Origin: Candidatus Thorarchaeota archaeon
GTDB taxonomy: Archaea > Asgardarchaeota > Thorarchaeia > Thorarchaeales > Thorarchaeaceae
DNA: 54,070 nucleotides
Assembly (NCBI GenBank): GCA_016840825.1
Contig: JAEORN010000122.1
Span: 1 to 54,070, forward strand
Direction: 5' to 3'
The notes below the pieces were generated by a model that worked only from the letters and a program-made list of their open reading frames with translations, did no database searches and was not told the DNA's origin. This document shows, in pieces, positions 8,723 to 16,723 of this stretch. The position numbers and the translations under genes were made by a program. Positions within the stretch are counted from its first letter, which is position 1, and the number at the start of each line of letters is the position of its first letter.

Positions 8723-9994
8723 TCATTTCTTGAGCTGGTCAATGATTTCTTTTGCTCTCTCAACTTTCACATTCTTCTCGTGCACTAGGATTTCAGCAAC
8801 CTTCTCAATCAGATCGCCTTTAGCTCCTGCTGTTGCCGCGACGTTGCGAGCATGTAATGCCATATGGCCTTGTTGTATTCCTTCAGATGCAAGTGCCCTA
8901 AGAGCCGCGAGGTTTTGAGCTAGACCTACTGAAGCTACAACGTGCCCAAGTTCGACTGCTGTCTTCACATTCAATATCTTAACAGCCGCACGTGCAACAG
9001 GATGTACCTTTGTTGCTCCACCGACCAATCCAACTGCCATTGGTATTTCGATTGTTCCTACCAGATTTCCATCAGCATCCTTCTCGTACTTGGTCAAAGA
9101 ACTGTAACCATTAACTGATGCATAGCTATGAGCTCCTGCTTCAATTGCTCTAAAGTCATTACCAGTAGCTACGACAACAGCATCAATTCCATTCATTATA
9201 CCCTTATTATGAGTGGCACATCGATATGGATCTGCTTCAGCAAAGGCCCATGCAGAGATAATTCCATCTACAACTTCAGGCCCTCCTAGAAGGTCTTTAT
9301 CAAAAGTCGCTCTAACGCGAACCAGTCTTTTTTCAGCAAGATTTGATAGAATTCTAAGAAGGACTTTTCCGCCCGTTATCTTTTCAATAACAGGAGCAAG
9401 CGCTTCAGCCATCGTATTAACTGCATTGGCACCCATTGCGTCTCCACAATCTACCATAAGTTCACAGATGAGCATCGGTCCGACTTGTGTGTCGATTACC
9501 CTAACTCTAAGATCCCGGGCACCTCCACCAAACTTGACGAGTATTGGATCTTGCTCATTTGCTAGCTCTAGAAGTTTCTCCTTTTCTTCAAGTACCTTCA
9601 TTTTAGCAAAAAATGGAGTTTGTACATTCACTGTTTGAATTTGAGCAATCATAACTGGACCTGTGTCTGTAGCTTTGAAACCACCTGATGTCCGGGTCAT
9701 TCGAGCCGCATTACTAGCTGCAGCGACAACAGATGGCTCCTCAATTGCCATTGGGATCAGATAGTCTCGCCCATTTATTCGAAAATTGGTAGCTATTCCC
9801 AACGGAAGTGTCATAGCTCCGATTACATTCTCGATCATATGATCGAGTATCTCCATGTCTACCTTACTAGGGTCAATAAGAGGATTCAAATCCTCCATTG
9901 GAATCCCAGTCAGCTCGGCAATTCTCTTCACTCGTTCCTCACGAGTGAGCTTGTAAAATCCTGATACTCTGGAGTCCTCTACCAAGACATCCAC
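8723..9994 (-). CDS. mvaA: HMG-CoA reductase, class II type
   Basis: Reduces HMG-CoA to mevalonate, the committed step towards archaeal isoprenoid lipids. Counted from the longest frame (start 10129), the catalytic set is present: Glu in MAIEEPSVVAAAS (about 130), Lys in THNKGIMNG (309), Asp in TGNDFRAIEA (325) and His in GHMALHARN (422). The sequence follows the short class II (bacterial/Thermoplasma-type) enzymes, not class I. The frame runs to 10129, overlapping the divergent GlyRS gene, but class II enzymes begin just before the EDSR-like segment. GTG 9994 or TTG 9985 (GGTGG five bases upstream) are therefore better starts and leave room for a promoter. The exact start is uncertain. Confidence 0.93.
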   Translation of the reverse strand: MDVLVEDSRVSGFYKLTREERVKRIAELTGIPMEDLNPLIDPSKVDMEILDHMIENVIGAMTLPLGIATNFRINGRDYLIPMAIEEPSVVAAASNAARMTRTSGGFKATDTGPVMIAQIQTVNVQTPFFAKMKVLEEKEKLLELANEQDPILVKFGGGARDLRVRVIDTQVGPMLICELMVDCGDAMGANAVNTMAEALAPVIEKITGGKVLLRILSNLAEKRLVRVRATFDKDLLGGPEVVDGIISAWAFAEADPYRCATHNKGIMNGIDAVVVATGNDFRAIEAGAHSYASVNGYSSLTKYEKDADGNLVGTIEIPMAVGLVGGATKVHPVARAAVKILNVKTAVELGHVVASVGLAQNLAALRALASEGIQQGHMALHARNVAATAGAKGDLIEKVAEILVHEKNVKVERAKEIIDQLKK

Positions 9995-10122
9995 CAAGGA
10001 ATGAGCCTGCGGTTTTCCTAATAAGACTGATGGAGTGGTTATTTTTCCCGATATTGGGCAAAAGTTCAATATACCATAGAGTTTAAGACCAAAGCAAGAG
10101 TGCATGCCCGAGAGGTTGCCAT

Positions 10123-11637
10123 ATGACATCAGAAAGAGACTTCAACGAAGTAGTTAGTGGTCTAGCAAAGAAGAGAGGATTCTATTGGGGACCCAGTCCA
10201 GAGATCTATGGTGGAAGTGCTGGATTCTATGATTTAGGACCACTAGGCAAGCTCTTGAAGAATCGACTTGAGAATGTCATCAGATCGTCTTTTGTAAAGG
10301 CCAACTTCTGGGAAGTAGAATGCCCAACCGCATCCCCTGAGATCGTCTGGAAAGCATCTGGACATCTTGATGGTTTCATTGATCCATTGACGAAGTGCAC
10401 AAAATGTGATCAAGTCTATCGTGCAGATAACCTCATTGAAGAATCTCTGGGATCTGCTGCCCCTAAGGGTCTCTCATTGGATGAAATGACAGAGAAGATA
10501 CAGGAGCTGGGAATTCGCTGCAGTCAGTGCAAGAGCGAACTTGGTCCAGTCGAACAATACAACCTCATGCTGAAGACGACACTCGGACTCGACCAACCGG
10601 CATTTATGCGACCGGAAACTGCAACAACGACCTACCTTCTCTTCCGCAGATTCCTTACTTTCTTCCGCGACAAGCTTCCTGGAATGGTTTTTCAGATTGG
10701 CAAGGCCTACAGGAATGAGATATCTCCTCGTCAAGGAATGCTTCGTTTGAGGGAGTTCACTCAAGTAGAGGGACAGATTTTCATAACAGAGGAGGATGAA
10801 ATGAACTGGTCTCCTTTTGACGAAGTCAAGAGTGATGAGCTGCCTCTCCTCACATATCAGGCACAGGAAGCGGGAAAGAACGAAGTTCAGATAGTTAAGA
10901 TGGCAGATGCTGTCAAGAAGGGATACTTCCAAAAACCAGCATATGCCTGGTGCGTTTGGCTTGCCTATAGGATATTCAGTAGTATGGGCTTTACAACAGC
11001 GAATATGCGACTTCGTCAGCACCTCCCAACTGAACGGGCACATTATGCGAAAGATGCGTGGGACATAGAGCTCCACACACGAAGCTTTGGCTGGGTTGAA
11101 TGTTGTGGAATCCATGATAGAGGAAATTATGATCTTAGTAGACATCAAGAATATTCGAAGCAAAAGTTGAGTGTGAAGGTCAATAAAGAAGATGTAGTCC
11201 CAGATGTTCTTGAGATCGCATTCGGTGTAGAAAGGCCGTTATTCTGTCTAATTGATAATTGCTACGATGAGAATGAACAGGAAGAAGTGTTTCTCAGATT
11301 TCCCCCTCATCTCGCTCCAATTCAAGTCGCAGTGTTCCCTCTTATGGGGAAGGATGAACTTCTGGGTCCTTCATTCGAAACCTATAATGAAATCCTTGAT
11401 AGTGGTCTGGTAACGCAATTCGATCAAGGCGGTTCAATTGGAAGACGATACCGTAGACAAGATGAGATTGGCACACCATTCTGCATTACCATCGACTATG
11501 ATACACTAGAAGATGATACTGTTACTCTACGGGAACGTGATTCGATGAACCAAGTTCGGATTAAGAGATCCGAAATAGTTTCTGTACTTCATAATCTTGT
11601 AAAGAGGAAGATATCATTCGATTCCTTGCAGAAATGA
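10123..11637 (+). CDS. glyS: Glycyl-tRNA synthetase, archaeal/eukaryotic type
   Basis: Class II synthetase that charges tRNA-Gly. The N-terminal YGGSAGFYDLGPLG leads into the catalytic core. Two Cys pairs (C92/C95 and C133/C136) form a probable zinc-binding insertion. Motif 2 is RNEISPRQG (197-205), followed by LRLREFTQ, and motif 3 is seen as FGVERPLFCLID. The C-terminal anticodon-binding domain starts near APIQVAVFPL. The 504-residue length fits the homodimeric alpha2 archaeal form. A GAGAGG sequence precedes the ATG, and a TATA-like CAATATACC lies about 50 bases upstream. Confidence 0.95.
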   Translation: MTSERDFNEVVSGLAKKRGFYWGPSPEIYGGSAGFYDLGPLGKLLKNRLENVIRSSFVKANFWEVECPTASPEIVWKASGHLDGFIDPLTKCTKCDQVYRADNLIEESLGSAAPKGLSLDEMTEKIQELGIRCSQCKSELGPVEQYNLMLKTTLGLDQPAFMRPETATTTYLLFRRFLTFFRDKLPGMVFQIGKAYRNEISPRQGMLRLREFTQVEGQIFITEEDEMNWSPFDEVKSDELPLLTYQAQEAGKNEVQIVKMADAVKKGYFQKPAYAWCVWLAYRIFSSMGFTTANMRLRQHLPTERAHYAKDAWDIELHTRSFGWVECCGIHDRGNYDLSRHQEYSKQKLSVKVNKEDVVPDVLEIAFGVERPLFCLIDNCYDENEQEEVFLRFPPHLAPIQVAVFPLMGKDELLGPSFETYNEILDSGLVTQFDQGGSIGRRYRRQDEIGTPFCITIDYDTLEDDTVTLRERDSMNQVRIKRSEIVSVLHNLVKRKISFDSLQK

Positions 11638-11706
11638 ATCAAGTCTTGCACCTATGGGGAAACTTGTATAAGGCTGATAGTAATTGTAGATTGTAGAGGC
11701 TAGGTT

Positions 11707-12153
11707 ATGAGTGAGGTCGATAATACTCATGTTCAGATAAAGACCATTCTCGTTGCAGTGGATGGTTCTGAATACTCTGAGAAAGCAGTGAGATATGGTT
11801 GTGCGATGGGTCCACCATTAGATGCCGAGGTAATCCTTCTACACGTTGTCCCAATGCTTGTGTCGGCAACACCCTATCATGATACGGTTTCTGATCAACC
11901 GTTCCTTGCTCTACAGAAAGTCGGGGAGGATATTCTCGCAAAAGCGAAGAAGATTGCTGGTTCTGTACCAGTAACGGACTTGATTGATCATGGGGATCCT
12001 GCCGCAAGAATCATCGAAATTGCCGAGGAGCGAAACGTAGACCTAATCATAATGGGTTCGAGAGGATTGAGTGGAATTCGCAGATTATTCACGGGATCAA
12101 TAAGTGATAAAGTCGCGAATCAAGCGAATTGTCCTGTCATGATTGTGAGATAG
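11707..12153 (+). CDS. Universal stress protein UspA family
   Basis: A single Usp domain of 148 residues. It starts with the strand ILVAVDGSEYSEKAVRYG and ends with the ATP-binding signature GSRGLSGIRRLFTGS followed by SDKVANQANCPVMIV. This is the ATP-binding Usp subtype. A TATA-like CTTGTATAAGG lies about 40 bases upstream of the start. The next gene (RACo-like ATPase) begins 33 bases after the stop on the same strand, so the two may be co-transcribed. The function is likely stress- or ATP-dependent regulation of a partner; the partner is unknown. Confidence 0.93.
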   Translation: MSEVDNTHVQIKTILVAVDGSEYSEKAVRYGCAMGPPLDAEVILLHVVPMLVSATPYHDTVSDQPFLALQKVGEDILAKAKKIAGSVPVTDLIDHGDPAARIIEIAEERNVDLIIMGSRGLSGIRRLFTGSISDKVANQANCPVMIVR

Positions 12154-12185
12154 CCGATAGCTAGGTTGAGCTGGAATAATCGGAT

Positions 12186-13436
12186 ATGTCTGAGTATGGA
12201 ATTGCAGTAGATATAGGGACAAGTACAATCTATCTTAGCATCTTTGATATCTCTGAGCGTAGGAGAGTGGCACTACACACCTTTTCAAATCCACAATCTG
12301 TTTTCGGTGAAGACGTCATCTCTCGTTTGAAATATGAATTGAATAGGGATAGCAAGCAAACATCCCTTACTGATATTATACGAGAAGAATTATCCGAACA
12401 ACTCGAGTCTTTTGTTTCATCACATTCTCTATCTAATAATGAGATATCGGATGTTGTAATTGTTGGGAATACACCCATGCATCATCTTCTTTTTCAGTTT
12501 CCACTTGGTTCTCTTCTCGAGGAACCGTTTAGGATTAAACACAGCTCTGCAATCGAAATCAATACTAGAGAAATTGGGCTCAACTTGGATGCTACTTGTT
12601 ACTCACCTCCTCTAATCCAATCATTTGTAGGCTCTGATGCATTAGCTGTCATCCTCGGATTTGGTCTAACCAATGATGTTTATCCATCAATTGCCCTAGA
12701 CATTGGAACGAATTCAGAAATCATTGTCCAATATTACAACAAGATCTGGATTGCCTCAGCAGCTTCTGGTCCTGCATTCGAGGGAATGTCTCTTAGGAAC
12801 GGGATGCCTGCAGTAGAAGGAGCTATTTCGAAGGTGATGATAAACACCCTCGACAAGACATTATCATTTGAGACTGTTGGAAATGCACAACCTAAGGGCA
12901 TTTGCGGAAGTGGAGCTGTATCAGCTCTTGGTGTATTAAGAACGCTAGGTCTTATTGATACGAACGGTTCCATCATTCGAAATCTTCACTCAAAATATAT
13001 CAACCGGGATGGAGATGTTTATCGTGTTGAACTCTATAGCGATTTTGATCCAAACCACACAGAAGGAATCTATCTTGACCAGATGGATATTCGCATGCTT
13101 CAACAATCAAAGGCATCTATTCGAGCTGTGATTGAATTACTACTCAAAGAATCCAACTGCTCTCCAGATGAGATGCAGACAATTTGTCTAACAGGTGCTT
13201 TCGGTAATGGTTTAGATATTTCAGATGCGATTAGGATTGGTATGTTTCCAGAATTTAGAAATCTGCAAAGTGTGAATCAGCAAATTGGAGGAGCTCTGCT
13301 AGGAGCAGAGATTCTTCTATGGTACAAACCCCTCAGAGATAATTTAGGAGAGATTCTTGACACTATTACCTATGTAGAAATGATGGACAATCCGAAATAC
13401 CAAGAATTGCACTCTACGCATCTATTCATTCCATGA
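12186..13436 (+). CDS. RACo-like ASKHA ATPase lacking the Fe-S domain
   Basis: Homologous to the C-terminal two thirds of the RACo protein at 52081-53676: both contain a DIGT phosphate loop (AVDIGTSTIYLSIFDI here), FGEDVISR, IVGNTPMHH, a second DIGTN loop and LTGAFGN. The N-terminal 2Fe-2S ferredoxin domain and linker, about 118 residues in the paralogue, are missing, and the protein begins directly at the ASKHA fold. RACo proteins use ATP and a low-potential electron to reactivate Co(II) corrinoid proteins. This one could bind a corrinoid partner but cannot itself carry the electron. The start is supported by a frame beginning exactly at the domain. It abuts the convergent coaD gene. Confidence 0.85.
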   Translation: MSEYGIAVDIGTSTIYLSIFDISERRRVALHTFSNPQSVFGEDVISRLKYELNRDSKQTSLTDIIREELSEQLESFVSSHSLSNNEISDVVIVGNTPMHHLLFQFPLGSLLEEPFRIKHSSAIEINTREIGLNLDATCYSPPLIQSFVGSDALAVILGFGLTNDVYPSIALDIGTNSEIIVQYYNKIWIASAASGPAFEGMSLRNGMPAVEGAISKVMINTLDKTLSFETVGNAQPKGICGSGAVSALGVLRTLGLIDTNGSIIRNLHSKYINRDGDVYRVELYSDFDPNHTEGIYLDQMDIRMLQQSKASIRAVIELLLKESNCSPDEMQTICLTGAFGNGLDISDAIRIGMFPEFRNLQSVNQQIGGALLGAEILLWYKPLRDNLGEILDTITYVEMMDNPKYQELHSTHLFIP

Positions 13437-13437
13437 A

Positions 13438-13929
13438 TTATATCTTCAATTCCAATCCGTCGAAACTTTCACCTTCTCGTATTCTTGATGATGAAAGAGG
13501 TCTATCATCTTCAGACCGAACTCGAGGTATCACTATGATATGATATCTTTGAAGTCCATTTTTAGCTCTTATCTCATTTATCTCAAATGCATTATTCACC
13601 ACAGAGATTTCATCAGAAACGATCAGAGCTTCCAAGTCTTCCATTTTGTCAGCCCCTCCTTCTTTGGTATCGATTGGAAATATCTCGAATCTCTCTTCTT
13701 CGGCTTCTGATCTAAGAAACAAGTCAAGGTGTCTGTGCCTTTCTTCATAGGACTGTATTTTGCTTTTATTCTTCTTATGCTCCAAAAGTCTGTCAGTCGT
13801 TAGACCCACAGCTAAGAAATTCCCTAGCTTTAATGCAGTTCTTAGGAGGTATTTATGACCCTCATGAAGGTGGTCAAATGTCCCAGCAAAGACCACCTTC
13901 TTGTAGAGTCTTTCTATCATATGCTTCAA
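13438..13929 (-). CDS. coaD: Phosphopantetheine adenylyltransferase, archaeal type
   Basis: A nucleotidyltransferase that adenylylates 4'-phosphopantetheine in coenzyme A synthesis. The N-terminus has GTFDHLHEGHKYLL, with H22 and H25 forming the (T/H)xGH site, and the C-terminal part has SSSRIR, equivalent to the ISSTxIR motif. KKNKSKIQSYEER is the usual basic loop. The 163-residue length is normal for the archaeal form. Its ATG overlaps the stop of the upstream M28 peptidase gene by four bases, so the two are translationally coupled. It could also start at the fourth residue. Confidence 0.93.
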   Translation of the reverse strand: MKHMIERLYKKVVFAGTFDHLHEGHKYLLRTALKLGNFLAVGLTTDRLLEHKKNKSKIQSYEERHRHLDLFLRSEAEEERFEIFPIDTKEGGADKMEDLEALIVSDEISVVNNAFEINEIRAKNGLQRYHIIVIPRVRSEDDRPLSSSRIREGESFDGLELKI

Positions 13930-15923
13930 TCAGCCTCTCTATACTCGATGACATCCAAATCCCTGAGGTCCTTCACAATGTCTTCTAGAAGGTCCAACTT
14001 CATCTTTCCAAATTGGAAGCATAACTTGTCCCAAATCTCGCCTAATGATGTCCAATCACCGCATAGATTTAGCATCTCATCTATTCTGCTGGTAAAATCG
14101 TGATGTTCTTCCATGAGTTTGATGTATTTCTCATACCTCTCTGTGTCGAGTTGTCTGAAGGCACTGGGAGGTAGGGCATATTCTAATTTCCTCTTGATCT
14201 CAATCGAGGACTCAAATGAGTCCAAGTCGAAATGTCCTTCTTCTTTTGCTTCTAAACCAACCTCTGCACAAGCGCCCAAGTACGCTTTTCGAGCTAAAGC
14301 CATCTCAGTGGTGTAGTACATATCGATACTAGTTTTCAACGCAGTTCTAATCTCTTGTTGTTCAGAGATAAGATGCCATTCTTTCTCGGCTCTATCAAGT
14401 GTGGCAAAACCTAGTTCCTTTGCATATCTCAGCCATTTCATAGTTCGGGGATATACATTCTCAGGATTTTCTGTGCATCTACCAAGAACTGTCACCGCCT
14501 CATTGCTTATTTTGTTCATCAATTCTATAATCTCATTTCTGCAGATTGTTAGAAGACGTTCTTTGCATGTATATCTCGGGTGAGCTAGTGTCAATGCGGA
14601 TAGAGTCACAATTCGTGCAGCTCGAGCCATTTGACCAACATCTATCTTGTCTGGTGTATCTGTAGAGGTGTGGTAGAACTTGTCCGGAAATTGGTTCAGC
14701 ATAACTGCGGGAATCCCAAGTGTGCTATCAGTGAACATGAAGTGATCGCTACCAGCTGAATAGGGGAAATACCTCCAACTTAGAGGTGCCATTGTACCTC
14801 CTTTCGACGCATCATGTTTTCTATCAACCTCATTGCATATCCAATGTGAAACAACATTGTTTAGAGTAGTTGGTAGTGAATAGGGTGTTCTGAATAGATT
14901 CATGATTGATCCCGATTTACAGGGGTCTGCTCCTACCATATCTGCATTGATAACAAACCTGCACTTGCTTAGTGTTTGTTTTTCATTGTGAATATATTCA
15001 ATAGTTCCATTCCATTCAGGCATCCAAATAAATCGAAGTGAATAATCTGGCTGCTCAATCTTGCCATCTTTGATTAGGGAGCTAATAGTTCTCAAAGCCT
15101 CAAGAATAGCTGCGCTTCCTGATGCATTATCATTTGCTCCCGGATGTGGGTGGCAGATATGCGCGATGATCCAGACCTCTTTGCTGATATCTTTCCCTTC
15201 TAATAGTGCTGAAAGAACACCTTGTGTTCCACTGCCCAACTCAGCTTTGACTTTCGCATGTACCTTTACGGTTTTTCCTTCATCCAGCCATTTCTTGATT
15301 CTTACACCATCAGCTTGTGTAAGGGCAAATCCAAACTTAGTCTTGTCAGCTTCTCCGGGTTCTGACCATATAGCTTCATACCTTCGAATATTTCCAATCT
15401 CATTCTTTCCAGATGGGGGGATATAAGTCAGTAATCCAATCGCTCCCCGTTCTATACAAGCTGGTTTATGAACTTGGGTTGCCCGTGAAGTTGTAAGTAC
15501 TATTTTGCCACTTACATCCTTTCCTTCATAATCCTCTTTTGTGATACCCCTGCCGATGTAAATGACTTCAGCTTCAACCTCAACGTCTGTTGAATGAGCT
15601 ACCATTGATATGGGCTCAGCAGAGAAATCTGCTAGGGTTTTCCTATCAGGCTCTATGAGAAGAAGTGTACCTGATCTAGGAGTCCAACCATAAAGCTGGT
15701 CCCAAAGTCCAATTCTGCCTTCACCATTAGTGGTGTACTTGTGCAATTCTGTTTCCGCACCTGACACTTTCTCCACCTCCTCCTTGACAAAGTCAAGAGC
15801 ATCTATCAATCCTGGGCTTGCTTGGATACGATGAAAACGAGAAATTTCCATTACATAGTCTAATGCCTTAATTCCGGATACAGTATCAGCAACAGCATTA
15901 ATCATTTCATCGGGCAATAGCAT
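13926..15923 (-). CDS. M28-family metallopeptidase with PA-like insert (DUF4910-like)
   Basis: A 665-residue protein with an N-terminal helical part and a PA-like segment (GKIVLTTSR to GAIGLLTYIPP), followed by a zinc aminopeptidase core. Metal ligands can be picked out as the His in HICHPHPGANDNASG with Asp of the same motif, PEWNG, NADMVG and FYHTSTDTPD. A helical C-terminal extension of about 200 residues follows. No signal peptide or membrane anchor is visible, so it is probably cytosolic. Coupling to coaD by a four-base overlap makes an operon. The substrate is unknown; M28 relatives remove N-terminal residues from peptides. Confidence 0.87.
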   Translation of the reverse strand: MLLPDEMINAVADTVSGIKALDYVMEISRFHRIQASPGLIDALDFVKEEVEKVSGAETELHKYTTNGEGRIGLWDQLYGWTPRSGTLLLIEPDRKTLADFSAEPISMVAHSTDVEVEAEVIYIGRGITKEDYEGKDVSGKIVLTTSRATQVHKPACIERGAIGLLTYIPPSGKNEIGNIRRYEAIWSEPGEADKTKFGFALTQADGVRIKKWLDEGKTVKVHAKVKAELGSGTQGVLSALLEGKDISKEVWIIAHICHPHPGANDNASGSAAILEALRTISSLIKDGKIEQPDYSLRFIWMPEWNGTIEYIHNEKQTLSKCRFVINADMVGADPCKSGSIMNLFRTPYSLPTTLNNVVSHWICNEVDRKHDASKGGTMAPLSWRYFPYSAGSDHFMFTDSTLGIPAVMLNQFPDKFYHTSTDTPDKIDVGQMARAARIVTLSALTLAHPRYTCKERLLTICRNEIIELMNKISNEAVTVLGRCTENPENVYPRTMKWLRYAKELGFATLDRAEKEWHLISEQQEIRTALKTSIDMYYTTEMALARKAYLGACAEVGLEAKEEGHFDLDSFESSIEIKRKLEYALPPSAFRQLDTERYEKYIKLMEEHHDFTSRIDEMLNLCGDWTSLGEIWDKLCFQFGKMKLDLLEDIVKDLRDLDVIEYREAD

Positions 15924-15980
15924 TGTTAATCACAAGGAATTGGACTACAACACTAACATAAGTACTCTGCTGAAAGCATT

Positions 15981-16020
15981 AAAAAAAAGATGAGAGGGCC
16001 GATTCCAATATTGGAATCGG
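15981..16020 (-). terminator. 22-bp palindromic hairpin and T tract after ferritin
   Basis: A perfect 22-bp palindrome occupies 15999-16020 (half site CCGATTCCAAT followed by its exact complement). On the minus strand it is followed, ten bases later, by eight T (15981-15988 read in reverse). It lies 15 bases beyond the ferritin stop. A bacterial-style intrinsic terminator is the simplest reading. Confidence 0.7.
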
Positions 16021-16035
16021 ATGAATTGTGTAATC

Positions 16036-16563
16036 CTATGGTGCCATTGAATCAACCGGTGGCGCTGGTGCAGCAGGTCTCGCACCAAGTTCCTTATCAA
16101 GCATGTATAGCGCATGAGCTGAATCGCCCATTCTCTTTAGTGTATCACGGATTTCACTTGTGTTCTTCTCTTCCTCTACCTGCTCATTATAGAACCATTG
16201 AAGGAGCCCTTGTGCTCCTCGGTCCTTCTCTTCATCAGCTATGTCCCCTATCTTGTAGATTCTGGAAGTGACTTTTCTCTCATGTTCATATGCATCTTCG
16301 AACACTTCTAGCGGAGAAGACCATTCTGTTTTTGGTGCCTCTATAGTTTTTAGAACTACTTTCCCACCTCTCTCAGTTACATGTCGATAGAATCTTATCG
16401 CATGAGCATATTCTTCATCATATTGAACTTCCAACCAATGAGCAAAACCCGGCAGGTTCTGGTCATGACACCAAGCTGCCATTGAAAGATAGATAAATCC
16501 AGAATAGAGTTCATAGTTAATCTGGTCGTTTATTGCATCAGTTAGTTTCTGACTTATTTCCAT
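16036..16563 (-). CDS. ftnA: Ferritin
   Basis: A four-helix bundle iron-storage protein of 175 residues that oxidises Fe(II) at a di-iron site and stores it in a 24-subunit shell. Ferroxidase ligands are E18, E51, H54, E95 and the EQVEEE stretch with E127 and E131; Y25 sits at the usual tyrosine position. The C-terminus is a short Pro/Ala-rich tail. AGGTGA lies six bases before the ATG. Upstream are a TATA element and an imperfect dyad (see 16594-16623), suggesting iron-dependent or other repression. A strong terminator follows. Confidence 0.95.
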   Translation of the reverse strand: MEISQKLTDAINDQINYELYSGFIYLSMAAWCHDQNLPGFAHWLEVQYDEEYAHAIRFYRHVTERGGKVVLKTIEAPKTEWSSPLEVFEDAYEHERKVTSRIYKIGDIADEEKDRGAQGLLQWFYNEQVEEEKNTSEIRDTLKRMGDSAHALYMLDKELGARPAAPAPPVDSMAP

Positions 16564-16593
16564 TTCATCTCACCTGTTATTCATTATTTTCTT

Positions 16594-16623
16594 CACTATA
16601 GTTATGGTGGCATATTATAATTT
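16594..16623 (-). promoter_or_regulatory. Ferritin promoter: TATA and downstream dyad
   Basis: On the minus strand the AT-rich AATTATAATATG (16611-16623) fits a TATA box for the ferritin gene. Directly downstream is an imperfect 16-bp dyad (16594-16609) with outer half sites CAC and GTG and inner ATA and TAT; six of eight pairs match. The position between TATA and transcript start suits a repressor, and an iron-sensing DtxR-type protein is a reasonable guess but unproven. Confidence 0.45.
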
Positions 16624-16723
16624 TCGGTATAGCAACTACATGAGAACATTCACCCCTACTATTATCCCACGAACCTTTTTTACTTACTATCTTCACAAGT
16701 TTGCTATTCAAACATCTGGAGAC

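Noticed and set aside
10000..10129. N-terminal extension of HMG-CoA reductase overlapping glyS
   Set aside because: The extra residues have no counterpart in class II enzymes, and the overlap would leave no room for promoters between divergent genes.
10474..11163. Long open frame antisense to glycyl-tRNA synthetase
   Set aside because: GlyRS is unmistakable across the region, and the antisense translation has no motif or ribosome binding site.
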